Shown here: in pieces, positions 6,472-6,502 of the stretch
How positions within the stretch are numbered: position 1 is the stretch's first letter
How the letters are laid out: every line of letters begins with the position of its first letter
Assembly: GCA_902805755.1 (NCBI GenBank)
Contig: CADCUA010000483.1
Coordinates: 1 to 6,502 of the forward strand
DNA: 6,502 nt
Reading direction: 5' to 3'
From: an uncultured Lysobacter sp.
GTDB taxonomy: Bacteria > Pseudomonadota > Gammaproteobacteria > Xanthomonadales > Xanthomonadaceae
The notes under the pieces: generated by a model
The model's input: the letters and a program-made list of their open reading frames with translations, nothing else
Told to the model about the DNA's origin: nothing
Databases searched by the model: none
Position numbers and translations under genes: made by a program

Positions 6472-6502
6472 TCAGTGCCTCCAGGAGCCGGTCGGACCGA
6501 CA

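Noticed and set aside
6489..6499. 11-bp palindrome CGGTC-G-GACCG upstream of the HIT gene
   Set aside because: The arms are only 5 bp, it is GC-rich and not repeated in the window, and there is no visible context because the window ends here. Chance is a sufficient explanation.

Overview
The window is GC-rich, gene-dense chromosomal DNA from a Gram-negative proteobacterium. Strong G/C bias at third codon positions produces many long antisense and off-frame open frames. The gene content is a lipid-linked-sugar-type glycosyltransferase, a MoxR/DUF58/TgpA set, an Slp-family outer-membrane lipoprotein and a HIT protein. This suggests a gammaproteobacterium, and Xanthomonadales/Lysobacteraceae is my best guess. 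That placement is inferred from how the proteins look, not from a search.

Layout, left to right. (1) Positions 1-1511, minus strand: a multi-pass membrane glycosyltransferase of the GT39/GT83 (PMT/ArnT-like) superfamily, with its C-terminus cut off by the left edge. (2) Positions 1512-1557: a 46-bp divergent intergenic region. (3) Positions 1558-5437, plus strand: a tightly packed three-gene operon of a MoxR-type AAA+ ATPase, a DUF58 membrane-anchored protein and a TgpA-type membrane transglutaminase. The first gap is 3 bp and the second junction is an 8-bp overlap. (4) Positions 5504-5989, plus strand: a small Slp-family lipoprotein with its own good ribosome binding site. (5) Positions 5990-6120: a short convergent intergenic region with a possible terminator hairpin. 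(6) Positions 6121-6471, minus strand: a HIT-family protein of HinT size. Its histidine triad reads Q-x-H-x-H instead of H-x-H-x-H. Positions 6472-6502 hold its ribosome binding site and leader.

MoxR-DUF58-TgpA clusters are widespread and known. The usual view, from family knowledge, is that the MoxR ATPase acts as a chaperone-like remodeler on the DUF58 partner, while the TgpA protein carries an extracytoplasmic Cys-His-Asp transglutaminase-like domain between membrane segments. The flanking glycosyltransferase and Slp lipoprotein are also envelope proteins, so the window reads as an envelope-biogenesis neighbourhood. No mobile element, CRISPR array, tRNA or rRNA was seen, and no convincing new multi-gene system. 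The points most worth a second look are the altered HIT triad, a 15-bp in-frame tandem duplication inside a membrane helix of the glycosyltransferase, the extra cysteines and Trp-rich tail of the Slp protein, and the lack of a ribosome binding site before the overlapping tgpA start.
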